Assembly (NCBI RefSeq): GCF_018860345.1 | Contig: NZ_JAHKPJ010000012.1 | Location: 62,001-126,000 of the forward strand | Direction: 5' to 3' | Origin: Psychrosphaera sp. F3M07 | GTDB lineage: Bacteria > Pseudomonadota > Gammaproteobacteria > Enterobacterales > Alteromonadaceae | Length of the DNA stretch: 64,000 bases | Shown: piece by piece, positions 47,898-57,048 of the stretch | How the letters are laid out: each line of letters begins with the position of its first letter | Position numbering within the stretch: the stretch's first letter is position 1 | Made by a program: the position numbers and the translations under genes | Notes under the pieces: model-generated | The model's database searches: none | What the model was told of the DNA's origin: nothing | What the model saw: only the letters and a program-made list of their open reading frames with translations

Positions 47898-48188
47898 TTA
47901 AGAATATAATTTATGAAGTAATGCCATAACTTGCTGAGTATCTTCCCCACACAAAGAGTAATATACGGTTTGAGATTCTTTTCTGGTTTGTACAAACTTA
48001 TCTTGTCTTAATATTGCTAGATGTTGAGATAAAGCTGACTGGCTGAGTTCAACTCTTTCTGCAAGGTCATTCACAGACAATTCACCGTCTAATAAATTAC
48101 ATAATATAAATAGTCTTTTTTCATTGGCCATTGTTTTAAGTAACTTGAGTGCTTTGGGCGCACAAGACTGCATATCTTCTAATTTCAT
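47898..48188 (-). CDS. hlyU: ArsR-family regulator of the HlyU type
   Basis: A 96-residue winged-helix repressor/derepressor. It resembles Vibrio HlyU along its length (MANEKRLFILCNLLDGELSV, LSQSALSQHLAILRQD, TRKESQTVYYSL). HlyU senses thiol or persulfide stress with one Cys in the ILC segment and one in the C-terminal LYC. Here Cys30 is kept but the chain ends in LHKLYS, so the second cysteine is a serine; other cysteines are Cys9 and Cys80. The metal box of ArsR/SmtB is absent. The start is ATG at 48188. It lies six bases after a REC-only regulator on the same strand, so they are probably co-translated. Confidence 0.8.
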   Translation of the reverse strand: MKLEDMQSCAPKALKLLKTMANEKRLFILCNLLDGELSVNDLAERVELSQSALSQHLAILRQDKFVQTRKESQTVYYSLCGEDTQQVMALLHKLYS

Positions 48189-48194
48189 CAATAT

Positions 48195-48569
48195 TTACCC
48201 CTGAAACTTTTTCAAAATGGTCGTTATCTTTTTAGGAGAAAAAGGTTTAACTATAAATCCAGCAGCCCCATGAGATAGTGAGTACTTCACAATGTCTACT
48301 GTACTATGCGCCGAAACCATAACGACAAATGCATTACTTTTAATACTTCGAATTTGTTTTAATATTTCTTGGCCATCAGAGTCTGGTAATTCAATATCCA
48401 AAAACACCACATCCGGAATGTGCTTTTTAAATGCATCTAATGCATCTGCCCCACAAGAGGCTTCATAAATTTCGGTCACTTCCATATGAACCAGAGTTTG
48501 TCGTAAAAATACTCTCACAGAGCTAACATCATCAACGATGAGATAAGACAGTGAACTCAAATCTGACAT
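48195..48569 (-). CDS. Single-domain response regulator (CheY-like)
   Basis: A 124-residue receiver domain without output domain. Acidic pair Asp13-Asp14, phospho-acceptor Asp58 in VVFLDIELPD, Ser in MVSAHS and Lys108 in FIVKPF are all in place, so it should be phosphorylatable. No histidine kinase lies nearby. It directly precedes an HlyU-like regulator, with which it probably forms an operon. Confidence 0.9.
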   Translation of the reverse strand: MSDLSSLSYLIVDDVSSVRVFLRQTLVHMEVTEIYEASCGADALDAFKKHIPDVVFLDIELPDSDGQEILKQIRSIKSNAFVVMVSAHSTVDIVKYSLSHGAAGFIVKPFSPKKITTILKKFQG

Positions 48570-48764
48570 TTACTTACTACTCCAGAGTAATACAAATCTA
48601 ATTTATTATACCTAATAAATATATTAATAGCGTTATACAGTAATTTTACAGAGCGATAAATTAAATATCGACAGGATCACACTTCTTTAGGTTACTTTCG
48701 TATGAACCATGTTTGATATATACGATAATTGGTTAAAGAAATAGGTGAACTGGTAAACCTTTCC

Positions 48765-49514
48765 CTATTTCCGATTAAAGAAGGACGAGATAATTTTTTG
48801 GCTTTGTTCTGAATTTAATAAAGTTTCAAACTGGACTAATTCAGCAGCAATTGAATCTAACACACGCTTTTCAGTATTTCGTTTTAATAATTGTTTACTG
48901 GTACTAACTGCATTTTCAGGTAATTTAGTAAGTTTCAATGCGGCATCATTTGCGATGCTTAACACATCTTCTGCTGAACTGACTTTGTTGATCAGCCCCA
49001 CCTCTAATGCATCTTGAGCCGAGAACCTATCACCTAAAACCACCATTTCAAATGCTTTAACGTGTCCAGTTATTCTCGGCAGTATATCGCTACACCCCGC
49101 TTCTGGGCATAAACCTAGTTGGGCAAAAGGTAACTGGAACACTGAGTTATTCGCTGCATATACCAGATCACAATGTAATAACATTGTAGTCCCAATACCA
49201 ATGGCTGGGCCTGCGACTGCAGCTATAATAGGCTTTTTGGTAGAGGCTATTTGATATAAAAACTGTACTGTAGGGTGTTGCTCATTTAAAGCTCCACCAG
49301 ACATAAAGTCTTTTAAATCGTTACCTGCCGTAAAACAAGTTTGGCTGCCAGTTATCACTGCAACTGACAAATTTGGATCGTTATCCAATAACTTTAATGC
49401 ATTAGTTAATTCGCTATACATACTTAACGACAACGCATTTTTTGCTGATTCCCGTGAAATAGTAATCGTTAAAATACGATTAGCAATGGACGTTATAATA
49501 TGGTTATTACCCAC
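48765..49514 (-). CDS. Enoyl-CoA hydratase/isomerase family protein
   Basis: A crotonase-fold enzyme of 249 residues acting on acyl-CoA. The oxyanion-hole segments are CFTAGNDLKDF and AGPAIGIGTTM. Only the second of the two catalytic glutamates of classical hydratases appears (LGLCPEAGCSD); the first position reads FAQLG, a pattern shared with enoyl-CoA isomerases, so an isomerase role is as likely as a hydratase. The start is a GTG at 49514 with AAGG eight bases upstream. It follows the small membrane ORF after 35 bases. Confidence 0.85.
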   Translation of the reverse strand: MGNNHIITSIANRILTITISRESAKNALSLSMYSELTNALKLLDNDPNLSVAVITGSQTCFTAGNDLKDFMSGGALNEQHPTVQFLYQIASTKKPIIAAVAGPAIGIGTTMLLHCDLVYAANNSVFQLPFAQLGLCPEAGCSDILPRITGHVKAFEMVVLGDRFSAQDALEVGLINKVSSAEDVLSIANDAALKLTKLPENAVSTSKQLLKRNTEKRVLDSIAAELVQFETLLNSEQSQKIISSFFNRK

Positions 49515-49549
49515 AATTATTGCCTTTTGAAGTTTAATTTAGAAGTCAG

Positions 49550-49639
49550 TTACAATTTAGTTATAAATGTAGCTAAAGCGATTAGTACGACTAATACTAT
49601 GACGGTACCTAGACCGATACCTCGACTTGATGAATACAT
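49550..49639 (-). CDS. 29-residue single-helix membrane microprotein
   Basis: Starts at ATG 49639 with AGGA six bases upstream and ends at TAA. The peptide begins MYSSSRGIGLGT and continues as one hydrophobic helix (VIVLVVLIALATFI) ending in TKL. The good ribosome-binding site, clean membrane helix and position 35 bases before the crotonase gene favour a real gene, but no homologue is known to me and its size means chance cannot be excluded. Confidence 0.5.
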   Translation of the reverse strand: MYSSSRGIGLGTVIVLVVLIALATFITKL

Positions 49640-49743
49640 AACATTTCCTATTTATTATTTTTGTTGGAAATTAACTCTATTGTCATAAAGCAACAGCTAA
49701 ATGTACCGGAAATACATTAACTGTTGCTAGATCTGAATTCAAC

Positions 49744-50517
49744 TTAAATATTTAATAACCTTTCAATTGTCCAATAAAGTCCAACAAAACCTATTAACAC
49801 TGAACCGGGAATTTGCACGAACATTCTATAACTTGGCTTTTTACTCCAAGAATATAAAAGTACTCCAGCTACAGCCAAAACAGTTAACTGCCCTACTTCC
49901 ACACCTATATTGAAGGCAAATAATGACGTTACGAAAGAGTTGGAAGGCAAACCAAATTCAGTGAGTACAAAAGCAAAGCCTAAACCGTGCAACAAACCAA
50001 AAATAAAGATCATGATCAATCTTGAGGAGCCTGCTTCTGAGTTTCTGATATTTTCAAAAGCAACAAACGCAATACTTAATGCAATAAGCGGCTCGATAAT
50101 ATCCGCACTTATTGAAATAACCCCTGACGCGGCTAACCCCAAACTTATGCTATGCGCTAAGGTAAACGTAGTGACTTGCCATACTAGTTTTCTGAACATG
50201 ATGGTGGATAAAAATAATCCAAGCACAAATAAAATGTGATCAATGCCTTTTGGAATAATATGAATAAAGCCTGAATGTAAGTATTTTACAAAGCGTTCTG
50301 ACGTAGATAATCCATCAACCACATTAGCGGGCTGTGTATTGCTGTTATTATCTTTTGCTACCATAGCTGCTTTCATCTCTGGCGAGATGGTCATGGTTTT
50401 TTTATCCGTTGTTTTTACTTTTTGATTTTCCGTTTTATCCCCAGTTTCAATCGCTTGGCTGGATAAGGTCATCATGGATATAAACAGAACCAAAGTCATT
50501 ATTATTGCATTTTTCAT
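49744..50517 (-). CDS. HupE/UreJ-type membrane protein
   Basis: A 257-residue protein with a signal peptide (ending SSQA), a polar periplasmic stretch to about residue 80, and about six membrane helices. The family motifs GIDHILFVLGLF, FTLAHSISLGLA and FGLLHGLGFAFV, with histidines that could bind metal, are present. HupE/UreJ proteins take up nickel or cobalt next to hydrogenase or urease genes; none are here. Its ATG overlaps the stop of the upstream thioesterase gene, so the two are coupled. Confidence 0.82.
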   Translation of the reverse strand: MKNAIIMTLVLFISMMTLSSQAIETGDKTENQKVKTTDKKTMTISPEMKAAMVAKDNNSNTQPANVVDGLSTSERFVKYLHSGFIHIIPKGIDHILFVLGLFLSTIMFRKLVWQVTTFTLAHSISLGLAASGVISISADIIEPLIALSIAFVAFENIRNSEAGSSRLIMIFIFGLLHGLGFAFVLTEFGLPSNSFVTSLFAFNIGVEVGQLTVLAVAGVLLYSWSKKPSYRMFVQIPGSVLIGFVGLYWTIERLLNI

Positions 50518-50945
50518 TATTTTACTACCTTAACTACAGCGACCGTCAATCGAGAAATACAGGTCATTTTATTACGTTGATCATACAGTTTTATTTCCCA
50601 AACTTGAGACGTTTTACCTTTATAAACTTGTTCAGCTCTGCCACGAACCGTTCCTTGTCGAACCCCTCGTAAATGATTTGCGTTTACCTCTTGACCAACA
50701 CAATAATATTGGGCTGGGTCAATGGTTAACTGAGCTCCTATCGAACCTAACGATTCAGCGAGAACAACGTTGGCACCACCATGAACGAGTTTAAACGGTT
50801 GAAAAGTGCGATTATCCGCAGGCATAGTCCCTTCAATGTAATCCTCCCCAACTTCCGTTATTTCAATTCCTAAATGCTCCAACATAGTACCTTTGTTCCA
50901 TGAATTAATGACACTCAATTCTGGAGGTAAAAACCAAATACTCAT
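50517..50945 (-). CDS. Hotdog-fold thioesterase (YdiI/EntH type)
   Basis: Acyl-CoA hydrolase of about 142 residues. It resembles E. coli YdiI (MenI) and EntH: MLEHLGIEITEVGEDYIEGTMP, then FQPFKLVHGGANVVLAES with the HGG and catalytic Glu, and GQEVNANHLRG. Substrate could be DHNA-CoA or a related acyl-CoA. The start is probably ATG at 50945; a GTG seven codons earlier is possible. One-base overlap with the following HupE-like gene. Confidence 0.85.
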   Translation of the reverse strand: MSIWFLPPELSVINSWNKGTMLEHLGIEITEVGEDYIEGTMPADNRTFQPFKLVHGGANVVLAESLGSIGAQLTIDPAQYYCVGQEVNANHLRGVRQGTVRGRAEQVYKGKTSQVWEIKLYDQRNKMTCISRLTVAVVKVVK

Positions 50946-51197
50946 GTTATAAACAACCTTAATCACGTTTACTATTGCCGCTATATTAACGTAATTTATA
51001 TCGAAATATTAATGCTTTATCGCTAATTTTGGCTTTTTCATCGAAACATACACTTAGTTCGTAGACTTACGTTCATTCGCTATTCACCTTAATGTATACT
51101 CAGTGTTATAAAATTAGTTATATTCTAAATATTCCGTCATATTAAGTGCACAACTTAATACACAACCTATTTAATTTAATTGCTGAATAAGTGAAAA

Positions 51198-51704
51198 ATG
51201 AAACTAGAAAACATTGATAAAACTCGTTATAGAAAACATCTAAACAAAGTCATTTTGGCATGTATTGTTGGATTAATTGTACTATCCCTCTCCATTTCAA
51301 CCTTAGTCATTTATCTGGTGAACGATGGTGAAAGCTCGCACTTTTGGATCAACTTTGCAGGGGTCGTAATCGCGTCATTTATTATTGGTTCTATATTAGC
51401 AAAATATAAACAACACCCTTTTATGTATGAAATTGCTTATGTGTGGGATCTAAAACAAGTCCTTAATCAAATTCATCGAAAGAGCAAAAAGATTAACTTA
51501 GCGGTTAATGAGAACGACGTAACAGCCATCGAGATTATGTACTTTTACTATAAAGCCTGTATTCAATTATACACTTTGGATGACAATACTATTACGCTTA
51601 GTTCATTGAATATTAAAGCGGCTGAGTTAGACAGCCAAATTGCAAGCCTTAATTTAACTATAAACACTGAAAATTTCGAACGAAAAAGCTTGTCAGCTTA
51701 CTAA
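51198..51704 (+). CDS. DUF3087 membrane protein
   Basis: A 168-residue protein of unknown function that matches the DUF3087 family of marine Gammaproteobacteria. The start KLENIDKTRYRKHLNKV is followed by two membrane helices (about 18-41 and 49-68) and a cytoplasmic helical tail. It stands alone between two unrelated genes. Confidence 0.75.
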   Translation: MKLENIDKTRYRKHLNKVILACIVGLIVLSLSISTLVIYLVNDGESSHFWINFAGVVIASFIIGSILAKYKQHPFMYEIAYVWDLKQVLNQIHRKSKKINLAVNENDVTAIEIMYFYYKACIQLYTLDDNTITLSSLNIKAAELDSQIASLNLTINTENFERKSLSAY

Positions 51705-51804
51705 TACAAATACTGATTAACATTTTAATACATTAACTAATCCATCCTTGCTTAACCCGTGGTTAAATCGTTAATCTATAGACGATTAATCACGGAGAGC
51801 CTCA

Positions 51805-52479
51805 ATGAAACAACACGATTCAACCCCATTAACTGATTATATTGAATACCCTGCTGATGAAATGTTAGCCCGTTCTGAGCAGTTTTATCTCGATATCAAA
51901 CGCAGACACAGTATAAGAAGTTTCAGTGACCGCCCCGTCGACCAAGCTATTATTGAAAACTGCATAAAAGCAGCTGGTACTGCACCAAGTGGCGCGAATC
52001 ATCAACCGTGGCATTTCACCGCTATACATTCACATCAAGTAAAACAGCAAGTGCGAGAACAAGCAGAACAACATGAACGAGGATTTTACTCTGGTCGTGC
52101 TGGCGAAGAGTGGCTGGAAGCGTTAAAGCCTTTAGGTACTGACTCAAATAAACCTTATTTAGAACATGCTCCATGGTTAATCGCTGTGTTTAGTCAGAAA
52201 AAAGGTGGTGTGAATGCGGAAGATAAAAACACCAACTACTATGTGCACGAATCGGTAGGCATCGCCACGGGTTTTCTGATAAATGCATTACACAATGCCG
52301 GACTGGTTACCCTTACTCATACGCCAAAACCGATGCACTTCTTATCTAAAATTTGTGACCGGCCAGAAGATGAACGCCCTTATATGTTAATTATTGCAGG
52401 TTACCCTGCTGCAGATGCAAGTGTCCCAGAGCACGCTCAAACTAAAAAAACATTGGCACAGATAGCCAGTTTTTTATAA
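51805..52479 (+). CDS. Nitroreductase-family flavoprotein
   Basis: FMN-dependent oxidoreductase of 224 residues. FMN-binding segments are RRHSIRSFSDRPVD near residue 34, APSGANHQPWHF and the C-terminal IIAGYPA; GIATGFLINALHNAGLVTLTHTP is the usual helix. The overall pattern is nearer to the BluB/iodotyrosine-deiodinase branch than to NfsA, but the substrate is unknown. Ribosome-binding site GGAG is five bases before the ATG region. Confidence 0.85.
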   Translation: MKQHDSTPLTDYIEYPADEMLARSEQFYLDIKRRHSIRSFSDRPVDQAIIENCIKAAGTAPSGANHQPWHFTAIHSHQVKQQVREQAEQHERGFYSGRAGEEWLEALKPLGTDSNKPYLEHAPWLIAVFSQKKGGVNAEDKNTNYYVHESVGIATGFLINALHNAGLVTLTHTPKPMHFLSKICDRPEDERPYMLIIAGYPAADASVPEHAQTKKTLAQIASFL

Positions 52480-52490
52480 ATATTGTAACC

Positions 52491-52520
52491 ACAAAAAAGC
52501 CCTAATAATGATTAGGGCTT
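52491..52520 (-). terminator. Terminator after the MalY/PatB gene
   Basis: Ten-base arms AAGCCCTAAT/ATTAGGGCTT with a four-base loop; on the minus strand followed by TTTTTTG. Lies between convergent genes. Confidence 0.85.
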
Positions 52521-52554
52521 AACCAGTAACAACTTGGCAAACAAATATGAATGT

Positions 52555-53682
52555 TTATTTATTTAAACGTTCAAACGCTTGTTCTAACATACTGCGCGGA
52601 CAACCAAAGTTAATACGAGTAAATTTAGGCCAGCCAAAGTCTTTACCCGGTGACGGACCCACACCTTTAGATTCCATGTAAGTATGAACATTACTAACAC
52701 CTAACTCAGAACCATCAATCCAAGCTAAGAAAGTGGCTTGTGGTTTGATAATAGAAAAACCATTTAATTTTTCTACTTGTTCAACCACGTAATCCAAATT
52801 CCCCCTTAAATATTCAAGTTGCTCTTGGTGCCAATCATCACATTGAGTAAATGCAACTTCAGTTGCTACTAAGCCCATAAAATTTACCCAAGGTACAATT
52901 CCAGCACTGGCTTTAGTGAACTTCAAACGGACACTCGCATCAGGAATAATAGCGAACGATGTGCCTAAACCTGCAACATTAAAGGTTTTACTTGCTGCCA
53001 TTAACGTTATGGTTTGAGAACCGATTTCAGCTAATTTCCCCGCCGGAATATGAGTAGCATTTTCATCTAAAATTAAGTCACAGTGAATTTCATCTGAACA
53101 TAAAACAACGTTATGCTTTAAGCAGATAGCCTCAACCTTACTTAACTCTTCCTCTGTCATTACTGTGCCCACTGGATTCATTGGGTTACACATAATAAAC
53201 AGTTTGGTTTTGGGATCAGATGCCTTTTCCTCTAACTGTGCAAAGTCTAATGTCCAACGGCCATTTTCTAAAACAGTGCCTACTTCTTCACGAATTAAAT
53301 CGTTATTAGCTGGTGCTGCGAACATTGGTGGATAATTAGGTGTTTGTATTAGTACTTTATCACCCGACTCACAGTAGGCTTTACACGCCACATTAAATGC
53401 TGGTACTACACCCGGAGTCCATACAATCCACTCTGGCTTTATTTGCCAATCGTGTTTGTCGTTTAACCAACGAACCACGGCATTAATTGCAGGCTCATAT
53501 TCTCCCGGTAAATGATAACCATATACACCGTGCTCAACACGTTTCTGTAACGCTTCAACTATTGCCGGTGCGCATTTAAATTCTGAATCGGCTACCCAAA
53601 GCGGCAATATATCTTTGCCTTTATATCTTTCCCACTTAAATGAAAATGTGCCACTTCTATCTACAACTTGATCAAAACTCAT
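52555..53682 (-). CDS. MalY/PatB-family PLP-dependent C-S lyase
   Basis: Fold-type I aminotransferase-like enzyme of 375 residues. Family signatures are LPLWVADSEFKCAPAIVEAL near the N terminus, GVYGYHLPGEY, NPMNPVGTV, SDEIHCDL, the PLP lysine in AASKTFNVAGLGTSFAI and the C-terminal RINFGCPRSMLEQAFERL. Members act as cystathionine beta-lyases; E. coli MalY also binds the maltose regulator MalT. No maltose genes are close. Confidence 0.9.
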   Translation of the reverse strand: MSFDQVVDRSGTFSFKWERYKGKDILPLWVADSEFKCAPAIVEALQKRVEHGVYGYHLPGEYEPAINAVVRWLNDKHDWQIKPEWIVWTPGVVPAFNVACKAYCESGDKVLIQTPNYPPMFAAPANNDLIREEVGTVLENGRWTLDFAQLEEKASDPKTKLFIMCNPMNPVGTVMTEEELSKVEAICLKHNVVLCSDEIHCDLILDENATHIPAGKLAEIGSQTITLMAASKTFNVAGLGTSFAIIPDASVRLKFTKASAGIVPWVNFMGLVATEVAFTQCDDWHQEQLEYLRGNLDYVVEQVEKLNGFSIIKPQATFLAWIDGSELGVSNVHTYMESKGVGPSPGKDFGWPKFTRINFGCPRSMLEQAFERLNK

Positions 53683-53824
53683 AAGGCGTACCTACTCTTA
53701 AATAACATAATACACATATAGCCATCTAAACGTCCAAAAATCAACTGTTAATTTTGCATAAGTTAATTTTGAAATTATTTTTCAAAAGGTTAAAGTAACC
53801 GCTCACATAAAAAAAGGAATTTTC

Positions 53825-54901
53825 ATGTTATACAAATTACTATCCTCAATCTTAATCATTGCTTCTTTTCAAGGCCTTTCAAGTGAGCTTGAAACAAAAC
53901 CAGATGCAGTTTCCAGATTAATTGACAGCCTTATATTAGCAACGCCAGTAAAAAGAATTGCGCCTAAATATCCCTCAAGAGCGGCACGGTCAGGTCAAGA
54001 GGGCTGGGTTCAATTAAGTTTTGTTGTATCAAAAGATGGTGACGTTGAAGACGTACTTGTATTAAACAATGCAGGTTCCAACGACTTTATTGTCGAGGCA
54101 AAAAAAGCCGTTAAGAAATGGCATTATAGTCCTGCATTAAATAGTAACGGGGATGCAATAGAATCTTGTCAAAATTCAGTTCAACTCGATTTCCGCCTAG
54201 GTAAAAGTGGAATATCTAAAAAATTCAAACGAATATTTGACCGAGCATCAACAAGTCTAGATGAAGAAAACATAACTGAATTAAAAGAATCTATCGATGA
54301 TATAAATAACTACAAAAATAAAAACATATCTGATCTTGCTTGGGCACATTATTTACAGTTCCGTTATTACCTATTAACTGAAAATAAAAATGAACAATAC
54401 CATCATTTAAAACAAGTATCTCGCTATGCGAAACCTGCCACTAATCAAATGAGTAGTACATTACCGGAATCTATTAGTGTAGATATTTTACATCGTTTAT
54501 TTATTTTCCAATTGGAGAAACAATTATTTTCTAAGGCTATGTCTACTTTTGAACTTTTAACTAAATTTGAAAACGAGGCTGCCCAACAATTTGTTAAAAG
54601 TAATAAGTCTATTATACAAAACATCCAACTCTTGGTGCAGAGTGAAACGCCAATTTTAGTGCAAGGAGAATTAACAAAAAACGTATGGACACATGAGTTA
54701 ATTAGAAATAACTTTTCTATTACTAATATTCATGGCGATTTAGATAAATTAGAAGTACGTTGCCAACATAAACGAAATATTTTCACTGTCCAACCTGATA
54801 ATCAATGGACTATCCCAGACTCTTGGGGACAATGTAGTGTATTAGTTGAAGGCCAAAAACACGCGAGTTTTAAATTAATCGAACTCAATCAATCTATTTA
54901 A
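53825..54901 (+). CDS. Periplasmic protein with N-terminal TonB C-terminal-like domain
   Basis: A 358-residue protein with a signal peptide (about 1-20). Residues about 38-125 form a TonB C-terminal domain: VKRIAPKYPSRAARSGQEGW, VQLSFVVSKDGDVEDVLVL and AKKAVKKWHYSPAL. Unlike TonB, the domain comes first and there is no proline-rich linker or separate membrane anchor; the remaining 230 residues are mostly helical and unlike anything I recognise. No ExbB or ExbD gene is near. A role in energy transduction is therefore doubtful. Confidence 0.75.
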   Translation: MLYKLLSSILIIASFQGLSSELETKPDAVSRLIDSLILATPVKRIAPKYPSRAARSGQEGWVQLSFVVSKDGDVEDVLVLNNAGSNDFIVEAKKAVKKWHYSPALNSNGDAIESCQNSVQLDFRLGKSGISKKFKRIFDRASTSLDEENITELKESIDDINNYKNKNISDLAWAHYLQFRYYLLTENKNEQYHHLKQVSRYAKPATNQMSSTLPESISVDILHRLFIFQLEKQLFSKAMSTFELLTKFENEAAQQFVKSNKSIIQNIQLLVQSETPILVQGELTKNVWTHELIRNNFSITNIHGDLDKLEVRCQHKRNIFTVQPDNQWTIPDSWGQCSVLVEGQKHASFKLIELNQSI

Positions 54902-55000
54902 TCGATTATCAACATCTATTTTAATTAATTTTAATAATTAAGGTGGCGCGTTATTATTACTACATCAGTTAACGCAATTAACAATTTTAGAGGTCATTAC

Positions 55001-55732
55001 ATGTTTAAATCAATTGAAGGTCAAACTATCCCAAACGTTACTATTCCAGTTCGTGTAGGGAACGATTGGCAATCTATCAACACAGGTGAATTATTTAAAG
55101 ACAAAACGGTTGTTGTATTTTCACTACCTGGTGCATTTACCCCAACCTGTAGTTCTACTCATTTACCGCGTTATAACGAACTTGCAGCAACGTTAAATAA
55201 AAACGGCGTAGATGAGATTGTTTGTGTATCAGTCAACGACAGTTTTGTGATGAATGCTTGGGCTAAAGATCAAGAAGCTCAAAATATTACTATGTTCCCT
55301 GATGGTAATGGTGAGTTCACAGACAAGATGGGCATGATTGTTGACATGTCTCAAGTTGGTTTTGGTAAACGTTCATGGAGATATTCCATGTTAGTTAAAA
55401 ATGGCGTTATCGAAAAAATGTTTATAGAGCCGCAAAAACCGGGTGACCCGTTTGAAGTTTCTGATGCGGATACTATGTTGGAATACATCAACCCAAGCGC
55501 AGCAAAACCGCAAGCGATTTCGTTATTCACAAAACCAGATTGCCCATTTTGTATAGCAGCAAAAGAAATGTTAACTAATGCTGGTTACGCTTTTGAAGAA
55601 ATTACATTGGGTAAAGATGCAAGCTTAACCAGTTTAAAAGCTATGACAGGCAAAGAAACGGTTCCACAAGTGTTTGTTGAAGGTAAACATATTGGTGGAA
55701 GTGAAGCATTAGCTGAATACCTAGAAAAGTAA
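55001..55732 (+). CDS. Peroxiredoxin-glutaredoxin fusion (Prx5 type)
   Basis: Reduces peroxides using glutathione. The Prx5 domain has the peroxidatic Cys50 in PGAFTPTCSSTHLP, and from about residue 172 a glutaredoxin domain carries CPFC (181-184) and TVPQVFVEGKHIGGSE. The same fusion is known from Haemophilus and Vibrio. Length 243. An RNA leader of 99 bases with AGAGG before the ATG; OxyR control is plausible but no site was identified. Confidence 0.95.
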   Translation: MFKSIEGQTIPNVTIPVRVGNDWQSINTGELFKDKTVVVFSLPGAFTPTCSSTHLPRYNELAATLNKNGVDEIVCVSVNDSFVMNAWAKDQEAQNITMFPDGNGEFTDKMGMIVDMSQVGFGKRSWRYSMLVKNGVIEKMFIEPQKPGDPFEVSDADTMLEYINPSAAKPQAISLFTKPDCPFCIAAKEMLTNAGYAFEEITLGKDASLTSLKAMTGKETVPQVFVEGKHIGGSEALAEYLEK

Positions 55733-55761
55733 TTTAGCTCAGCTTTTAATAAGAAATACTA

Positions 55762-55797
55762 AAAAGCCCAAATATGAATTTTCATATTTGGGCTTTT
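55762..55797. terminator. Bidirectional terminator between peroxiredoxin and pgk
   Basis: Perfect 17-base arms AAAAGCCCAAATATGAA and complement around TT, placed between convergent genes, with A- and T-runs at both ends. Confidence 0.9.
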
Positions 55798-55827
55798 GTT
55801 ATTTCATCTTAATATTCGCATTTAATA

Positions 55828-56991
55828 TTAAGACTTAGCGCGTTGCTCTAAAATTTCAACAGCAGGTAATACTTTACCTTCAACAAACTCTAAGAACGCA
55901 CCGCCGCCGGTAGAAATATAAGAAACTTTATCCGCTAAACCATATTTATCGATAGCCGCTAGCGTATCACCGCCACCCGCCACGGAAAAAGCGTCACTGT
56001 CTGCAATGGCTTGTGCAACCACTTCTGTGCCTTTAGAAAAGTTATCAAACTCAAAAACACCACAAGGGCCATTCCATAAAATGGTTTTAGCATTTTTCAA
56101 AATGTCAGCTAATGCTTGGGCAGAGTCTGGACCCAAATCCATGATCTCTTCATTGTCTTGCACTTGGTCAACTGGCTTTATCGTGGCTACTGCTGTGTCA
56201 GAGAACTCTGTGCCAACACGTACATCTGTTACTTCTGGAATATCAAGATCGGCCATTAGTTTTTGAGCTTGTGGGATCAAGTCTTTTTCATACAAAGATT
56301 GACCAACATTATAACCACGTGCAGCAACAAATGTATTTGAGATGCCACCACCTACAATTAGTTGGTCACAGATTTTAGATAACGACTCTAATACCGTTAA
56401 CTTAGTAGAAACTTTAGAACCACCAACCACAGCCACTAACGGTCTAGCTGGGTTATCTAGTGCCTTACCTAATGCTTCTAACTCAGCTGATAATAAAGGA
56501 CCAGCACAAGCAACAGGTGCAAACTTAGCAACACCATGAGTTGAACCTTGTGCACGATGCGCTGTACCAAATGCATCCATAACAAACACATCACATAAAG
56601 CTGCATATTGTTTGGCTAACTCATCTGTGTTTTTCTTTTCGCCAACGTTAAAACGAACATTCTCAAGAATAACAACTTCACCAGCATTAGCCGTAACGCC
56701 ATTTAAGTAATCTTTTTCTAAACGAACAGGAACTGTTAATTTCTCTGTTAAATATGTAACCACAGGAGCTAATGAAAACGCTTCATCGTATTCACCTTCA
56801 ACAGGGCGACCAAGATGAGACATCACTAATACTTTAGCGCCTTTTTCTAACGCCAATTTAATAGTTGGTAACGCAGAGTTAATACGAACCGCTGACGTCA
56901 CAACACCATCTTTAACTGGAACATTAAGGTCTTCACGAATTAATACCGTTTTGCCTTGTAAGTCTAACTCAGCCATTTTTAATACTGACAT
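55828..56991 (-). CDS. pgk: Phosphoglycerate kinase
   Basis: Glycolytic enzyme that makes ATP from 1,3-bisphosphoglycerate. Signatures are [39 protein letters not shown] and the C-terminal [26 protein letters not shown]. The start is ATG at 56991 ([11 protein letters not shown]), aligned with E. coli Pgk and with AGAGG seven bases upstream; this gives 387 residues, exactly the E. coli length. Follows epd after 57 bases; fbaA, its usual next gene, is absent here. Confidence 0.98.
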   Translation of the reverse strand: MSVLKMAELDLQGKTVLIREDLNVPVKDGVVTSAVRINSALPTIKLALEKGAKVLVMSHLGRPVEGEYDEAFSLAPVVTYLTEKLTVPVRLEKDYLNGVTANAGEVVILENVRFNVGEKKNTDELAKQYAALCDVFVMDAFGTAHRAQGSTHGVAKFAPVACAGPLLSAELEALGKALDNPARPLVAVVGGSKVSTKLTVLESLSKICDQLIVGGGISNTFVAARGYNVGQSLYEKDLIPQAQKLMADLDIPEVTDVRVGTEFSDTAVATIKPVDQVQDNEEIMDLGPDSAQALADILKNAKTILWNGPCGVFEFDNFSKGTEVVAQAIADSDAFSVAGGGDTLAAIDKYGLADKVSYISTGGGAFLEFVEGKVLPAVEILEQRAKS

Positions 56992-57048
56992 CTTTATTCC
57001 TCTTATTGATATAAACACTAAGCTAATTAGTGGCTTATGATTTTATTA

